From the NCBI GenBank assembly GCA_026989655.1, contig JALSIX010000080.1, positions 1 through 64,000 of the forward strand: DNA of 64,000 nucleotides. The letters run 5' to 3'. A program made the position numbers and the translations under genes. Source of the stretch: Caldilineaceae bacterium. GTDB taxonomy: Bacteria > Chloroflexota > Anaerolineae > Caldilineales > Caldilineaceae. A model generated the notes under the pieces. That model was given only the letters and a program-made list of their open reading frames with translations, was not told where the DNA came from and searched no databases. Shown one piece after another: positions 18,163 through 27,980 of this stretch; within the stretch, counting starts at the first letter, position 1, and each line of letters starts with the position of its first letter.

Positions 18163-18999
18163 TCAGAGGGCGTTGCGGGGAGACCGCCCCTTGGACCGGG
18201 CCAGCTCGCGGGCCTGGGACAGTGCCTGGGCCAGAGCGGCCGGGATGTCCAGCGCGCGGTCGGCCCCTCCTCGCCGCAGCCAGAGGAGGAACTCCACATT
18301 GCCGGCCGGCCCCAGAAGAGGAGAAGCCCGGAGGCCGGCCACCTCCAGGCCCAGCTCCTGGGCCAGAGCGATCACCCGTTCCAGGACCTCCCGGTGGATC
18401 CGCGGATCGCGCACCACCCCGCCCTTGCCCACCTTGTCCGGGCCGGCCTCGAACTGGGGTTTCACCAATACCAGGAGATCCGCCTGGGGCTGGAGAAGGC
18501 GGAGAGTGGCCGGCAGCACCCGTTCCAGGCCGATGAAGCTGGTGTCCACGACGGCCAGATCCGCCATGGAGCCCTCGGGGAGCCGCTCCAGGTGGCGGAT
18601 GTTGGTCCGCTCCAGCACCACCACCCGGGGATCCTGGCGGAGCTTCCAGGCCAGTTGCCCATAGCCCACATCCACCGCGTAGACCCGGGCCACACCTCGC
18701 TGGAGGAGGCAGTCGGTGAACCCGCCGGTGGATGCGCCCACATCCACGGCCACCCGCCCACGCACGTCCAGGCCGAAGGTGTCCAGCGCGGCCTCCAGCT
18801 TCAGGCCGCCTCGGCTCACGTAGCGGGGCAGCTCCTGGAGCCGGACATCCGCATCCACGGGAACCGGATGGCCGGGCTTGTCCACGATCCGGCCGTCCAC
18901 CCGCACCTGACCGGCCCGAATGGCCCGTTGGGCCTGTTGCCGGCTGGCAACCAGGCCTCGTTCCACCAGAAGACGGTCCAATCGTTCTCGGAGGGCCAT
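18163..18999 (-). CDS. tlyA: TlyA family rRNA (cytidine-2'-O)-methyltransferase / hemolysin-like
   Basis: 278 residues. The N-terminal S4 RNA-binding domain (about 5-65: [20 protein letters not shown]) is followed by a FtsJ-type methyltransferase with the SAM motif [18 protein letters not shown] and [15 protein letters not shown]. The usual KPQFEAG and GVVRDP motifs are present. In other bacteria TlyA 2'-O-methylates 16S and 23S rRNA. Two alternating ATG-rich possibilities exist, but the ATG at 18999 gives the standard N-terminus. It is divergent from the UbiA gene. Confidence 0.95.
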   Translation of the reverse strand: MALRERLDRLLVERGLVASRQQAQRAIRAGQVRVDGRIVDKPGHPVPVDADVRLQELPRYVSRGGLKLEAALDTFGLDVRGRVAVDVGASTGGFTDCLLQRGVARVYAVDVGYGQLAWKLRQDPRVVVLERTNIRHLERLPEGSMADLAVVDTSFIGLERVLPATLRLLQPQADLLVLVKPQFEAGPDKVGKGGVVRDPRIHREVLERVIALAQELGLEVAGLRASPLLGPAGNVEFLLWLRRGGADRALDIPAALAQALSQARELARSKGRSPRNAL

Positions 19000-19023
19000 C
19001 GGTGTCCATCCATGGGAGCCATT

Positions 19024-19053
19024 TTGGTCCGCCTGGCAGGGCTACAGTATGAT
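19024..19053 (+). promoter_or_regulatory. promoter of the UbiA-type prenyltransferase gene
   Basis: TTGGTC (19024-19029), 18-bp spacer, TATGAT (19048-19053). The first in-frame ATG (19065) would start about 11 bp after the -10; a second ATG at 19125 has a good ribosome-binding site. Confidence 0.5.
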
Positions 19054-19124
19054 AGCACGACGGAATGACAGCACCACAGGACACCGCCGCGCGACGCCGG
19101 GGCACACCAGGAAGGGAGGCATGC

Positions 19125-20057
19125 ATGCGGCCTGGGAAGCGCACAGATCCCCCCACAGCCCTGTCCCGATCCGGTCATCGCGGGCAGCTATGGGGCCTGG
19201 TCCGCACCATGCGGCCCACCCAGTGGACGAAGAACGCGTTTGTCCTGGCGCCTCTGGTCTTCGACGGCAAGCTCTTCCAACCCGACCTGGCCCTCCGGGC
19301 CGGGCTCGCGTTCCTGGCCTTCTGCCTGGCTTCCAGCGCGGTCTACATCCTCAACGATCTGGTGGACCTGGAGAAGGACCGTCGACATCCCCGGAAACGG
19401 CTGCGCCCCCTGCCCAGCGGGCAGCTCCGTCCCCGGGTGGCCCAGGCCGCGGCTCTGGTCCTCGCGGCCGTCAGCATCCTGGCCATGGGCCTGATGGACA
19501 GGACCAGCGGAGTGGTCCTCACCCTCTACCTGCTGCAGAACATCGCCTACAGCCTCTACCTGAAGGACCTGGTCATCGTAGATGTGTTGATCATCGCCCT
19601 GGGCTTCCTCCTCCGGGTGATCGCCGGTGTCCTGGTGGTCCACGTGCAGAACTTCAGCCCCTGGCTCTACGTGTGCGTGACCCTGTTGGCCCTCTTCATG
19701 GGGTTCGGCAAACGACGCCACGAGATCGCGCTCCTGGAGGACGGGGCGGGCAGCCATCGGGCCAGCCTGGACCACTACAACCTGCCCTTTCTGGACCAGA
19801 TCCTGAGCATGGTGACCACCAGCGCGCTGATCGCGTACGTGCTCTACACCTTCTCCGCGGAGACGGCCCTGGCCGGCGAAGGCCAGATGATGCTCACCAT
19901 CCCCTTCGTGCTCTACGGCATCCTCCGCTACCTCTACCTGATCCACGTGCGCCGGCTGGGCGGCGCGCCGGACGAGCTGATCCTCCAGGACAGACCTCTG
20001 GCCCTGACCATCCTGCTCTGGGTCCTGACGGTGGTGGGCGTGATCTACGTGTGGTGA
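19125..20057 (+). CDS. UbiA family prenyltransferase, decaprenyl-phosphate phosphoribosyltransferase-like
   Basis: 310 residues from the ATG at 19125, which has GGAAGGGAGG a few bases upstream. An in-frame ATG at 19065 is possible if the mRNA is nearly leaderless. The Asp-rich site NDLVDLEKDRRHPRKRLRPL and RTMRPTQWTKNAFVLAPLVF match decaprenyl-phosphate phosphoribose synthase (Rv3806c-like) rather than quinone prenyltransferases. About nine membrane helices. The family joins 5-phosphoribosyl pyrophosphate to a polyprenyl phosphate, giving a lipid-linked pentose donor for envelope glycans. This suits the many lipid-carrier-dependent glycosyltransferases in the window. Confidence 0.9.
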   Translation: MRPGKRTDPPTALSRSGHRGQLWGLVRTMRPTQWTKNAFVLAPLVFDGKLFQPDLALRAGLAFLAFCLASSAVYILNDLVDLEKDRRHPRKRLRPLPSGQLRPRVAQAAALVLAAVSILAMGLMDRTSGVVLTLYLLQNIAYSLYLKDLVIVDVLIIALGFLLRVIAGVLVVHVQNFSPWLYVCVTLLALFMGFGKRRHEIALLEDGAGSHRASLDHYNLPFLDQILSMVTTSALIAYVLYTFSAETALAGEGQMMLTIPFVLYGILRYLYLIHVRRLGGAPDELILQDRPLALTILLWVLTVVGVIYVW

Positions 20058-20076
20058 GGCAAGGGCACGAGGCAAG

Positions 20077-20112
20077 GGCCGGGGAAAGGGCCCGGGGCCC
20101 TTCTCCCCGGCC
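20077..20112 (+). terminator. long GC hairpin after the UbiA gene
   Basis: GGCCGGGGAAAGGGCC (20077-20092) pairs with 20096-20112 with one bulge and a 3-nt loop. No U-run follows, so it may be a partial or bidirectional terminator between convergent genes. Confidence 0.5.
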
Positions 20113-20180
20113 GCCCCTCTTGGAGGGCTGGAGGGAGGGCTATCCCCTCATGGCGGCCGGGTCGGGGAGCGACCCCATGT

Positions 20181-22046
20181 TCACCGGCTCGATTCCCGAT
20201 CCGCCTCCTCGGCCTGGACAAACTGGGCCCACGGCCCCTCCATGCCCTCCGCGGTGACGCCGTAGAAGACCCGCACCTGGTCTCCCTCCCGTCGGACCAG
20301 ATCGTAGCGGAGCTTGCCGGCCCGCTTCTCCACCTTCACCATGCCCACATCCCCCCGCCACTGGACCGAGTCCGGGTCCACCGGATGGTCCTCATATTGG
20401 GCAATGGCGTAGTTCCACAGCTTGCGGGCGCCCTTCCGGGTGACGTTGCCCACCTCCTGGCTGTTGCGCAGGTTCCGCACCGTGTAGAACCGGGTGCCCT
20501 GGCGCTCCTCCACCCGGACGATCTCCACACCGTCCTGGGGCAGGTAGAAGGGATCGTCCTGCTCTGGGGCCGGCGGCTCCTCCGGGGTCGACGGCCCTTC
20601 AGCGCTCTCCTCCCTGCGACCGTTGACGCTGCCACGCCCGGAACGACGACGGCGGCGCCGACGGGATGGGGGTTTCTCCGTCGCCTCGGCCGAGGGCGGA
20701 GGCGACGGCGCGGACGTCTTCCCGGGTTCCAGGCCCAGGCTCTCCATGACCAGGGCCACGATCTCGTCCCGAACCGCCAGGGAGGTCTCCGCGTCGTTGC
20801 GGACGTAGAAGCGGGAGCCGTCCACACAATAGGGCTTCTTGTCCCCCTCCTCCACGCTGATGCGCAGCACCGGGACCCCGTGGCTGTGGACGAGCTCGAA
20901 CTTGGCCTCCACCGGAGGGGAGAGGCGCTCGGCCATGGCGGCCTGGATCTCCTGCTGTACCTGCTTGGGGTTGGGCAGCCCCTTGGGTTTGCCCTTGCGG
21001 GCGCTGGCCCCCACATAGACCGTGCCGCCGTCCGTGTTGGCGAACGCGCAGATGTCCGCCAGGATGGCCGTCAGCCGCCCTCCCCGCTTGCTGGCCGACT
21101 CGTGGAAGCTCTGGACCTGGTTGGGGCCCTCGGCCCGGGCAGCCTCCAGATGGTCGATGGTCCGATGTCGGGGGCGGTAGGGACGGATGCGGTCGAAGTG
21201 TTTGCTGGCCAGGAGCTCCTGGATGGCCTGGAAGGAGGGCTCGGGAAGGAGCATCTCCGTGGCCCGGTCGCCGATGCCCAATCGCCGGGGATTGCGGGGA
21301 TCCGCGGTGAGGCGATGGGCGTCGCTTCCCTGGATGCAGTGCATCCGCCGGGGATACTCCGGCTTGGAGCCGTTGAAGAAGCGGACCGTGGAGCGACGAC
21401 TGCGACTCTCCAGATCCGTGACCTCCAGGGCGGCCAGGTTGGGATCCTGGGTGTACGCGATCTTGGTCTGGCCCCCGAAGGGGAAGTTGCGCATGGCCAC
21501 GCCATGGGTGCTGTTGGCATGCGCGGCGATGGCCAGGCCACCGGCCTCGGTGATCACCCGATATGCGGTGAGGACGTCTGTGCTGGCACCGGTCTCGGTG
21601 GTGCCGGCATCCAGCTTGTCCGGGGGCACGTGGAGCTGGAGGAGGATGTGTTCCAGCTCGCGGACCGAGGTCTCGGGGGGGAAGATGCCCAGGATGTGAA
21701 ACCCAAAGGTTGCGGTGAACTCGAAGCCCGGCAACACCAGGATCTCGTTGGCCAGGTTCCGCCACTCCTCCAGACGAAGCCGTTCCTCCTCCGTCAGGCG
21801 GTCCTCCTGCTCCAGTCGGGTGAGCCACTCGATCTCCCGCCGAATGGCCGCGATCCCGGCAACGGTGTTGTGATCGGTGATGGCCACGATGTCCAGCTCA
21901 CGGGCCCGACAGGTACGCAGCCAATCCAGGTAGGTGACCCCGGGTTCCTCCCAGTCGCTGGAGGCCGGGGTGTGCAGGTGGAGATCCACCTTGTACCAAC
22001 GGAGCTTGGGGCCACCCCGATCGCCTCTCTTCGGTTGTCTGCTCAC
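20181..22046 (-). CDS. PHP-domain phosphoesterase fused to an AlbA_2 (Schlafen-type) domain
   Basis: 621 residues from a GTG at 22046 preceded by GGAGG. The N-terminal PHP domain keeps its metal ligands: HLH (23-25), TDHN (57-60), [17 protein letters not shown] and the distal QGSDAHRL. Residues of about 315-460 form an AlbA_2-like domain ([32 protein letters not shown]). An Arg/Pro/Ser-rich linker with seven consecutive arginines follows, then a C-terminal domain of about 100 residues ([20 protein letters not shown]) that is not recognised. PHP domains are metal-dependent phosphoesterases or nucleases; AlbA_2 domains bind nucleic acid or accompany helicases. A nucleic-acid-processing enzyme is inferred. 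The neighbours give no pathway; a regulated promoter lies about 250 bp upstream. Confidence 0.88.
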   Translation of the reverse strand: MSRQPKRGDRGGPKLRWYKVDLHLHTPASSDWEEPGVTYLDWLRTCRARELDIVAITDHNTVAGIAAIRREIEWLTRLEQEDRLTEEERLRLEEWRNLANEILVLPGFEFTATFGFHILGIFPPETSVRELEHILLQLHVPPDKLDAGTTETGASTDVLTAYRVITEAGGLAIAAHANSTHGVAMRNFPFGGQTKIAYTQDPNLAALEVTDLESRSRRSTVRFFNGSKPEYPRRMHCIQGSDAHRLTADPRNPRRLGIGDRATEMLLPEPSFQAIQELLASKHFDRIRPYRPRHRTIDHLEAARAEGPNQVQSFHESASKRGGRLTAILADICAFANTDGGTVYVGASARKGKPKGLPNPKQVQQEIQAAMAERLSPPVEAKFELVHSHGVPVLRISVEEGDKKPYCVDGSRFYVRNDAETSLAVRDEIVALVMESLGLEPGKTSAPSPPPSAEATEKPPSRRRRRRRSGRGSVNGRREESAEGPSTPEEPPAPEQDDPFYLPQDGVEIVRVEERQGTRFYTVRNLRNSQEVGNVTRKGARKLWNYAIAQYEDHPVDPDSVQWRGDVGMVKVEKRAGKLRYDLVRREGDQVRVFYGVTAEGMEGPWAQFVQAEEADRESSR

Positions 22047-22271
22047 GAAACCTCCACAGAAAAACCAACGCTGTGGGCGTGGACGGTCTCGTCCCCATGG
22101 AATGGTACCCGTCTCGACCAACTGCTCGGTTCGGGGGCGTATGCCTCAAAGAGCCTCCCTCGCCGCGTCGATTCGGGCCAAACAAGCGGGACGACGGCCG
22201 CGTCGCCCAGTCCAGGTGGACCCAAGCAGGCGACCGGTCACCGCCACACCTCTCCAATCAACCAAACAAAG

Positions 22272-22292
22272 CCCAGGGGGTATTCCCCTGGG
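22272..22292 (-). terminator. hairpin in the DinB-PHP intergenic region
   Basis: CCCAGGGG (22272-22279) pairs with CCCCTGGG (22285-22292) around a 5-nt loop. On the minus strand it is followed by GCTTTGTTTGGTT, as in an intrinsic terminator. It could end the DinB transcript or attenuate the transcript beginning at the promoter beside it. Confidence 0.55.
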
Positions 22293-22295
22293 AGC

Positions 22296-22331
22296 TGTAT
22301 ACAGTATACACCGATTGGCTCATCTGTTCAA
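22296..22331 (-). promoter_or_regulatory. promoter with palindromic operator upstream of the PHP-AlbA_2 gene
   Basis: Minus strand -35 TTGAAC (22331-22326), 17-bp spacer, -10 TATACT (22308-22303). The -10 lies within the perfect palindrome TGTATACAGTATACA (22296-22310), so a dimeric repressor bound there would block the promoter. The rest of the 331-bp gap (22047-22377) is a leader of about 250 nt with no recognised gene. Confidence 0.6.
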
Positions 22332-22376
22332 CTATCTGTCCGCCCATTTTTTTCGAGACAAGGCCTCTGGCCGCCC

Positions 22377-23360
22377 TCAGTCGCTCTGCGCCGCTGCCCC
22401 TGCAAGCCCCTCCAGGAGATGGGCCGTGTGCTCCGCGTGGTGGAGGCTGAACTCGTAGAGGAAGCGCACCCGGTGGCCCCGCTCTCCCCAGCCGAAGTCC
22501 CCTTCCCGGCCCAGTTCCCCGGCCGGGATCCCATCGTACACCCGGAGGATCCGGCGATGCACGGTGGTCAAGCCGTCCAGGAGCTCCACCACGGTCTGTT
22601 CGGCCATCTCCTCCTGAAGGGCCTGGTTCACCGCGTCCACGTCCTCCAACACGCCCGAGGGCCCGAGCCAACGGCCCAGGCGGGCGGGATCCGGCTCGGG
22701 CCAGCCCTGCAGCACCTCCAGCGCGTACTCGTCCCACGCGAGGACATGGGCCAACACCTCCCGGGCACTCCAGGAGCCGCAGACCGGCACCGCGGTCAGC
22801 GTGGCCTCGTCCAGCCCGCCGATCGCGTCCAGGAACCGGGCAAACTGCCGGGTGTAGAGCCGGCGAAATCCCTCTCGGCCCCACCGGGCGATGGAGCCCG
22901 CGTATCCCCGCAGCTCCTGGGCATGGTCCCGAACATGTCGGGCCATGTGGGGCAGCAGAGTGGCCAGGATCGGCCGTTCCGGGCCGTCCTCCTCCCGATA
23001 GGTCGCGGTCACCTGTGGCAGGGTCAGGCTGCGGGTGAATGCCACCAGGGCCCGGCGGGCTTCCTGGGCCGCGTCCACCACCTCCTCCCAGGAACGGCCC
23101 TCGTCCTGGGCCGCGCGGGTGTCGTTGTCCATCTCGGGCCGAGGGAGCCTTCGGCCTTGGAGCAGGGCCTCCATGCGCCGGCGCTGGAAGTCGTCCCAGA
23201 AGGCCACATGGGCCACCAGCGCCTTGGGAGACCATCCGTTGGGCAGGCAGGGGGACTCCCACTCATGGCGCTCCAACAGGGACAGGTTCTCCCAGAGGAG
23301 CTGGAAAGAGCGCTCCAGCTCCTGGGCAAGCGCCTCGGGCTCCATGGCCACCGGATCCAC
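22377..23360 (-). CDS. DinB/DfsB-like protein with two four-helix domains
   Basis: About 327 residues. The start is placed at the GTG at 23360, 7 bp after GGAGGT; an in-frame GTG at 23369 is the alternative. The first half has NGWSPKALVAHVAFWDDFQR and the second CGSWSAREVLAHVLAWDEYA: two copies of the DinB-type motif in which a Trp and a His precede an Asp. Further histidines (ARHVRDHAQEL, HHAEHTAHLLE) could complete metal sites. DinB-like proteins are metal-binding four-helix bundles, some being thiol-S-transferases or ClbS-type hydrolases; the substrate cannot be told here. It sits 18 bp after the short-chain dehydrogenase gene. Confidence 0.85.
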   Translation of the reverse strand: MDPVAMEPEALAQELERSFQLLWENLSLLERHEWESPCLPNGWSPKALVAHVAFWDDFQRRRMEALLQGRRLPRPEMDNDTRAAQDEGRSWEEVVDAAQEARRALVAFTRSLTLPQVTATYREEDGPERPILATLLPHMARHVRDHAQELRGYAGSIARWGREGFRRLYTRQFARFLDAIGGLDEATLTAVPVCGSWSAREVLAHVLAWDEYALEVLQGWPEPDPARLGRWLGPSGVLEDVDAVNQALQEEMAEQTVVELLDGLTTVHRRILRVYDGIPAGELGREGDFGWGERGHRVRFLYEFSLHHAEHTAHLLEGLAGAAAQSD

Positions 23361-23378
23361 GGCGGTCACCTCCGGGTT

Positions 23379-24347
23379 CTACCTGGGCCTCTGGATCGGG
23401 GAGCCGACCCGCCGTCGGAACAGGCGCCAGCCCAGCCAGCCGGCCAGACCGGTGAGGGCCACGGCCAGCAGGGGTCCGTCCAGGGCCGCGCGCGCAGCGG
23501 TCTGGTGCAAGCCCCGACGTCGCCGGAACCGATCCCGGCGATATCCGGCAGCCACCACCAACAGGGCCTCGAAGATTCCGGGAAAGAGCCAGGCGAACCA
23601 GACGACGAGCCGGTCGAAGAAGGTCACATAGACCTCCCGCTCGCCCCGTCGAATGGCCTCCACCGTCCGGCGGGCCACCCGCTCTGGAGATACGCCCGGG
23701 AAAGGGGCCTGGGCTTCCCCTTCCCGGGCCTCCAGGCCGGGCACGCTGACCCGGGAGTGGCGGGCGAACTCCGTGTCGGTGAGCCCCGGGCAGACCAGGA
23801 TGACCCGGATGCCGTCCCGTTTCAGCTCGGCCCGGGCCGCGCCGCTGATGCCGATGAGCGCGTACTTCGTCGCGCTGTACCCCCCACCCAGGGGTTGGGG
23901 AAACCGGCCCACGATGCTGGCGATGTTGACGATGCTGCCCCGGCCCTGGCGCTGCATGAGGGGAACCACCTCCTGCATGGCCGCGACGGGGCCAAAGAAG
24001 TTCACCTCGAAGACGTCCCGCAGGTCCGCCATGTGGAGCTCGTGGACCGCACCGAAGAGGCCGAGACCGGCATTGTTCACCAGGATGTCCACGGTGCCGA
24101 AGGTCTCCGCGGCCCGGCGGATCAGGGCCCGAACCTGGGCCTCGTCGGCCATGTCCGTGGGCACGGCCACGGCGCGTATCCCATGCTCCTGCCCCAGCCG
24201 TTGGGCCAGGGCCTCCAGCCGATCCGCGCTCCGGGCCGCCAACACCAGGTGGCAGCCCTCCTGGGCCAGGGCCTCGGCCACAGCCGCGCCGATGCCACGG
24301 CTGGCTCCGGTGATGACAGCAACACGCCCGCGCAGGTCCTCCACCAT
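23379..24347 (-). CDS. short-chain dehydrogenase/reductase with C-terminal membrane region
   Basis: 322 residues. The Rossmann motif TGASRGIG (about 14-21), NNAG (about 91-94), the Ser of IASIVGRF and the catalytic YSATK (about 154-158) are complete, so it should be an active NAD(P)-dependent oxidoreductase. After the usual 250-residue domain come a hydrophobic segment (VVWFAWLFPGIFEALLVV) and another near the end (GPLLAVALTGLAGWLGWRLF). This suggests membrane attachment, as in some lipid- or retinol-type SDRs. Substrate unknown. The ATG is at 24347, about 85 bp after its own promoter. Confidence 0.92.
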   Translation of the reverse strand: MVEDLRGRVAVITGASRGIGAAVAEALAQEGCHLVLAARSADRLEALAQRLGQEHGIRAVAVPTDMADEAQVRALIRRAAETFGTVDILVNNAGLGLFGAVHELHMADLRDVFEVNFFGPVAAMQEVVPLMQRQGRGSIVNIASIVGRFPQPLGGGYSATKYALIGISGAARAELKRDGIRVILVCPGLTDTEFARHSRVSVPGLEAREGEAQAPFPGVSPERVARRTVEAIRRGEREVYVTFFDRLVVWFAWLFPGIFEALLVVAAGYRRDRFRRRRGLHQTAARAALDGPLLAVALTGLAGWLGWRLFRRRVGSPIQRPR

Positions 24348-24438
24348 GATGGTTCACCGTGCTACAGAGGGGGAGATGGGACCGGGGTTCCCCGTCCACA
24401 GCAGGCCCGGCCCAGGGCGGGGCAGAGCCCACGCGGGG

Positions 24439-24467
24439 ACTATAGCATGGGGGACCGGGAAGCGCAA
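24439..24467 (-). promoter_or_regulatory. promoter of the short-chain dehydrogenase gene
   Basis: Minus strand -35 TTGCGC (24467-24462), 17-bp spacer, -10 TATAGT (24444-24439). It predicts a leader of about 85 nt. Confidence 0.6.
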
Positions 24468-24540
24468 ACCCGTGCCCGGGAGCCCCGTGGGGAAGGGGCC
24501 AGGAGCGGGAACCGAGCGCGGCTGGCTCCCGTTCTGGACT

Positions 24541-24570
24541 TTGGAACCGAGAGCCGGTCCATGTTACAAT
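24541..24570 (+). promoter_or_regulatory. promoter of tRNA-Ser
   Basis: TTGGAA (24541-24546), 18-bp spacer, TACAAT (24565-24570), with the mature tRNA 5' end 9 bp downstream of the -10. It has the same -35, spacer and -10 as the promoter at 13402. Confidence 0.7.
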
Positions 24571-24576
24571 GGAAGC

Positions 24577-24669
<93 letters not shown>

Positions 24670-24675
24670 CGTGGG

Positions 24676-24710
24676 ATCCCGGGCCATGGCCCGGGATTTC
24701 TTGTCCTTTC
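24676..24710 (+). terminator. intrinsic terminator of tRNA-Ser
   Basis: A perfect 22-bp palindrome (24676-24697, ATCCCGGGCC and its complement) is followed by TTCTTGTCCTTT. It begins 6 bp after the CCA end. Confidence 0.85.
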
Positions 24711-24768
24711 GGATGCCATCACGGGATCCAAGGAGATCGCTCGGGGTCCAGGGCTCGGGGATATCGAG

Positions 24769-26226
24769 GTGGGGAATTTCGGCGCTGTCCGCGACATCCT
24801 GCCCAGGAGGCGCTGGCTGCAGGCGGCCCTGGGGCTGGGCATCCTGGCCTGGTGGGTGGCCACCCTGCCGCTGGCCCCTGCTTGGGCGCTGGCCGGGGGG
24901 CTGGGTGGGATCGTGCTCCTGGTGCGCTGGCCCTGGCTGGCCTGGCTGGCCCTGGGGATCTCCCTGCCCTTCGCAGCGAGCTACACCGTGGGGCCGGTTC
25001 GAGGCTCGGATCTCCTCCTGGCCGGCACCTTGGCCCTCTGGTTCGCGGACGGGGCACGACGCCGCAGCCTCGCCCTAGAGCCCCATTCGGTGGCCGGGTG
25101 GGTGGCCCTCTACGCCGGGGTGCTCCTCCTGTTGGTTCCCCGGGCCGTGGATTTGCGCGAGGCCGCGGCGGAGGTGGTAAAATGGACGGAAGTGCTGGTC
25201 GTGGTCCTGGTACTGCCCCAGGCGCTCCGTCCATCCCATCGGCCCTGGATGGTGGCCGGCCTCCTGGCAGGGGCCACGTTGCAGGCCGCACTGGGCATCT
25301 ACCAGTTCATCGGCGGGATCGGCCCTCCCCATTTCCAGGTGTTGGGCCGGTTCATGCGGGCTGCGGGGACCTTCCGCCAGCCCAATCCCTTTGCCGGCTA
25401 CCTGGGCCTGACCCTTCCCGTCGCGGTGAGTCTGGCCCTGGACGCGTGGAGTCGCCTGCCCCGCGCGACCTCGGGAAGGGGGAGGGCCCTGGGCCTGGCC
25501 GGCGCCCTCACCGGTGTCAGCGGCGTGCTGGCCCTGGGTCTGCTGGCCAGTTGGAGCCGGGGAGGCTGGCTGGCCGGAGCCGCGGGCGTGGCCACTGTGC
25601 TGGCCCTGCGCAGCCGCCGGACCCTGGTCGGGGGCGGTGTGGGCCTGGGCGTGGTCCTGGCCGGGGGGCTCCTCCTGGGCCTGGATCCGGCCTGGGTGCC
25701 GGCCCCTGTCCGGGCTCGGCTGGCCGATCTGCCGGCCTACCTGGGGGTGGGGATGGAGGAGGTGCTCCGTCAGCCCCTGACCGATGCCAACTTCGCGATC
25801 CAGGAACGGCTGGCCCACTGGGTGGCTGCCCTGCGCATGTGGGAACAGGCCCCCTGGCTGGGGGTAGGTCCCGGGAACTACGCGGCCGTGTACCCGTCCG
25901 TGCGCCTGTTGGCCTGGGAAGACCCCCTGGGCCACGCGCACAACATCTACCTGAACGTGCTGGCCGAGACCGGCCTGGTGGGGTTCCTGGCCTACAGCGC
26001 CATGATCCTGGGGCTGGGGACCTGGCTGGTCCGCCGGATCGTGCAGACCCGAGGCCCAGAGCGGGCCCTGGCCCTGGGGGTGCTGGGCGTCTGGGTCCAC
26101 CTGAACCTGCACAACCTGGTGGACAACCTCTTCGTCCAGGGCATCTATCTGCACCTGGCCCTGTGGCTGGGGGTGGTGGCTGCCTCGGAGAATCCGGTTC
26201 CGGCCGGGGTACCCAGACAGAGATAG
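24769..26226 (+). CDS. O-antigen ligase-like polymerase/ligase (Wzy_C family)
   Basis: About 485 residues. Many membrane helices surround the Wzy_C signatures SWSRGGWLAGAAG (about 260) and WLGVGPGNYAAVYP with GHAHNIYLNVLAETGLVGF (about 365-410). These enzymes transfer or polymerise lipid-linked glycans on the outer face of the membrane. The start is uncertain: no in-frame ATG precedes the first helix, and the GTG at 24769 is the nearest plausible codon after the tRNA terminator. An AAGGAG at 24731 has no standard start codon at the right distance. It heads a plus-strand run with gtrA-like and GT4 genes. Confidence 0.85.
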   Translation: MGNFGAVRDILPRRRWLQAALGLGILAWWVATLPLAPAWALAGGLGGIVLLVRWPWLAWLALGISLPFAASYTVGPVRGSDLLLAGTLALWFADGARRRSLALEPHSVAGWVALYAGVLLLLVPRAVDLREAAAEVVKWTEVLVVVLVLPQALRPSHRPWMVAGLLAGATLQAALGIYQFIGGIGPPHFQVLGRFMRAAGTFRQPNPFAGYLGLTLPVAVSLALDAWSRLPRATSGRGRALGLAGALTGVSGVLALGLLASWSRGGWLAGAAGVATVLALRSRRTLVGGGVGLGVVLAGGLLLGLDPAWVPAPVRARLADLPAYLGVGMEEVLRQPLTDANFAIQERLAHWVAALRMWEQAPWLGVGPGNYAAVYPSVRLLAWEDPLGHAHNIYLNVLAETGLVGFLAYSAMILGLGTWLVRRIVQTRGPERALALGVLGVWVHLNLHNLVDNLFVQGIYLHLALWLGVVAASENPVPAGVPRQR

Positions 26227-26246
26227 AATCGCACTCCCATAAGGCC

Positions 26247-26735
26247 ATGAGGCTCGCCGTGGATCTGAACCTACCCCAGGAACTGCGCCTGAAGGGACGG
26301 CGTCGCCGGGAGGCGAAACGTTTCGCCAAGTTCGCGACGGTGGGGGCCCTGGGCGCGATGACGGACTTCACCGTGCTCAACCTGCTGGTACAGGTTGGGG
26401 GGTTCCTGCCCATCGTGGCCAATGGGTTCAGCTTCACGGCCGCGGTGCTCCAGAACTTCACCCTCAACCGGCGGTGGACCTTTCCCGAGAGCCGGAGCCG
26501 AGACGCCCGGCGGCAGCTCGTCCAGTTCGCCACGGTGAGCGTCATGGGCCTGGGCCTGAACACCCTGGTCTTCGGCTTCGTGGACCATCTGTTGCGGCCC
26601 TACTGGATCGGCCTGACCGGCTCGCCGGAGCTGGGCTTTCTGCTGAGCTACAACTTCGCCAAGCTGTTCGCGATCGGGGTGGTGCTCTTCTGGAACTTCT
26701 CGGCCAATCGGCTGTGGACCTATCGGGGGCTGTGA
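26247..26735 (+). CDS. GtrA family membrane protein
   Basis: 162 residues with four membrane helices. FAKFATVGALGAMTDFTVLN at the first helix, LQNFTLNRRWTF after the second and FWNFSANRLWTY after the fourth are the standard GtrA signatures. GtrA-like proteins are thought to help move polyprenyl-phosphate-linked glucose or other sugars across the membrane. The ATG at 26247 follows AAGG by 2 bp and TAGAAT by about 20 bp. It lies between the ligase gene and the GT4 gene, which fits a lipid-linked sugar pathway. Confidence 0.93.
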   Translation: MRLAVDLNLPQELRLKGRRRREAKRFAKFATVGALGAMTDFTVLNLLVQVGGFLPIVANGFSFTAAVLQNFTLNRRWTFPESRSRDARRQLVQFATVSVMGLGLNTLVFGFVDHLLRPYWIGLTGSPELGFLLSYNFAKLFAIGVVLFWNFSANRLWTYRGL

Positions 26736-26747
26736 GCCCAGCGGACC

Positions 26748-27887
<1,140 letters not shown>

Positions 27888-27980
27888 GCCCATCGAGAAG
27901 CCCCAGAACCCGTCGGGGAAGGGGATCGCCCCCAACTCCACCGACGCCGTCCGACCGACCACGTCCATGGGAACCCAACC

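Noticed and set aside
20077-20112. Possible riboswitch or small RNA from the long GC hairpin.
   Set aside because: It lies directly after a stop codon between convergent genes; terminator-like structure is the simpler reading.
20181-24347. Defence island around the PHP-AlbA_2 gene.
   Set aside because: Its neighbours (UbiA, DinB-like, SDR) are metabolic; no toxin, restriction, CRISPR or phage gene is seen.
24676-24697. Perfect 22-bp palindrome as a regulator operator.
   Set aside because: It begins 6 bp after the tRNA CCA end and is followed by a T-rich tract, so an intrinsic terminator explains it.
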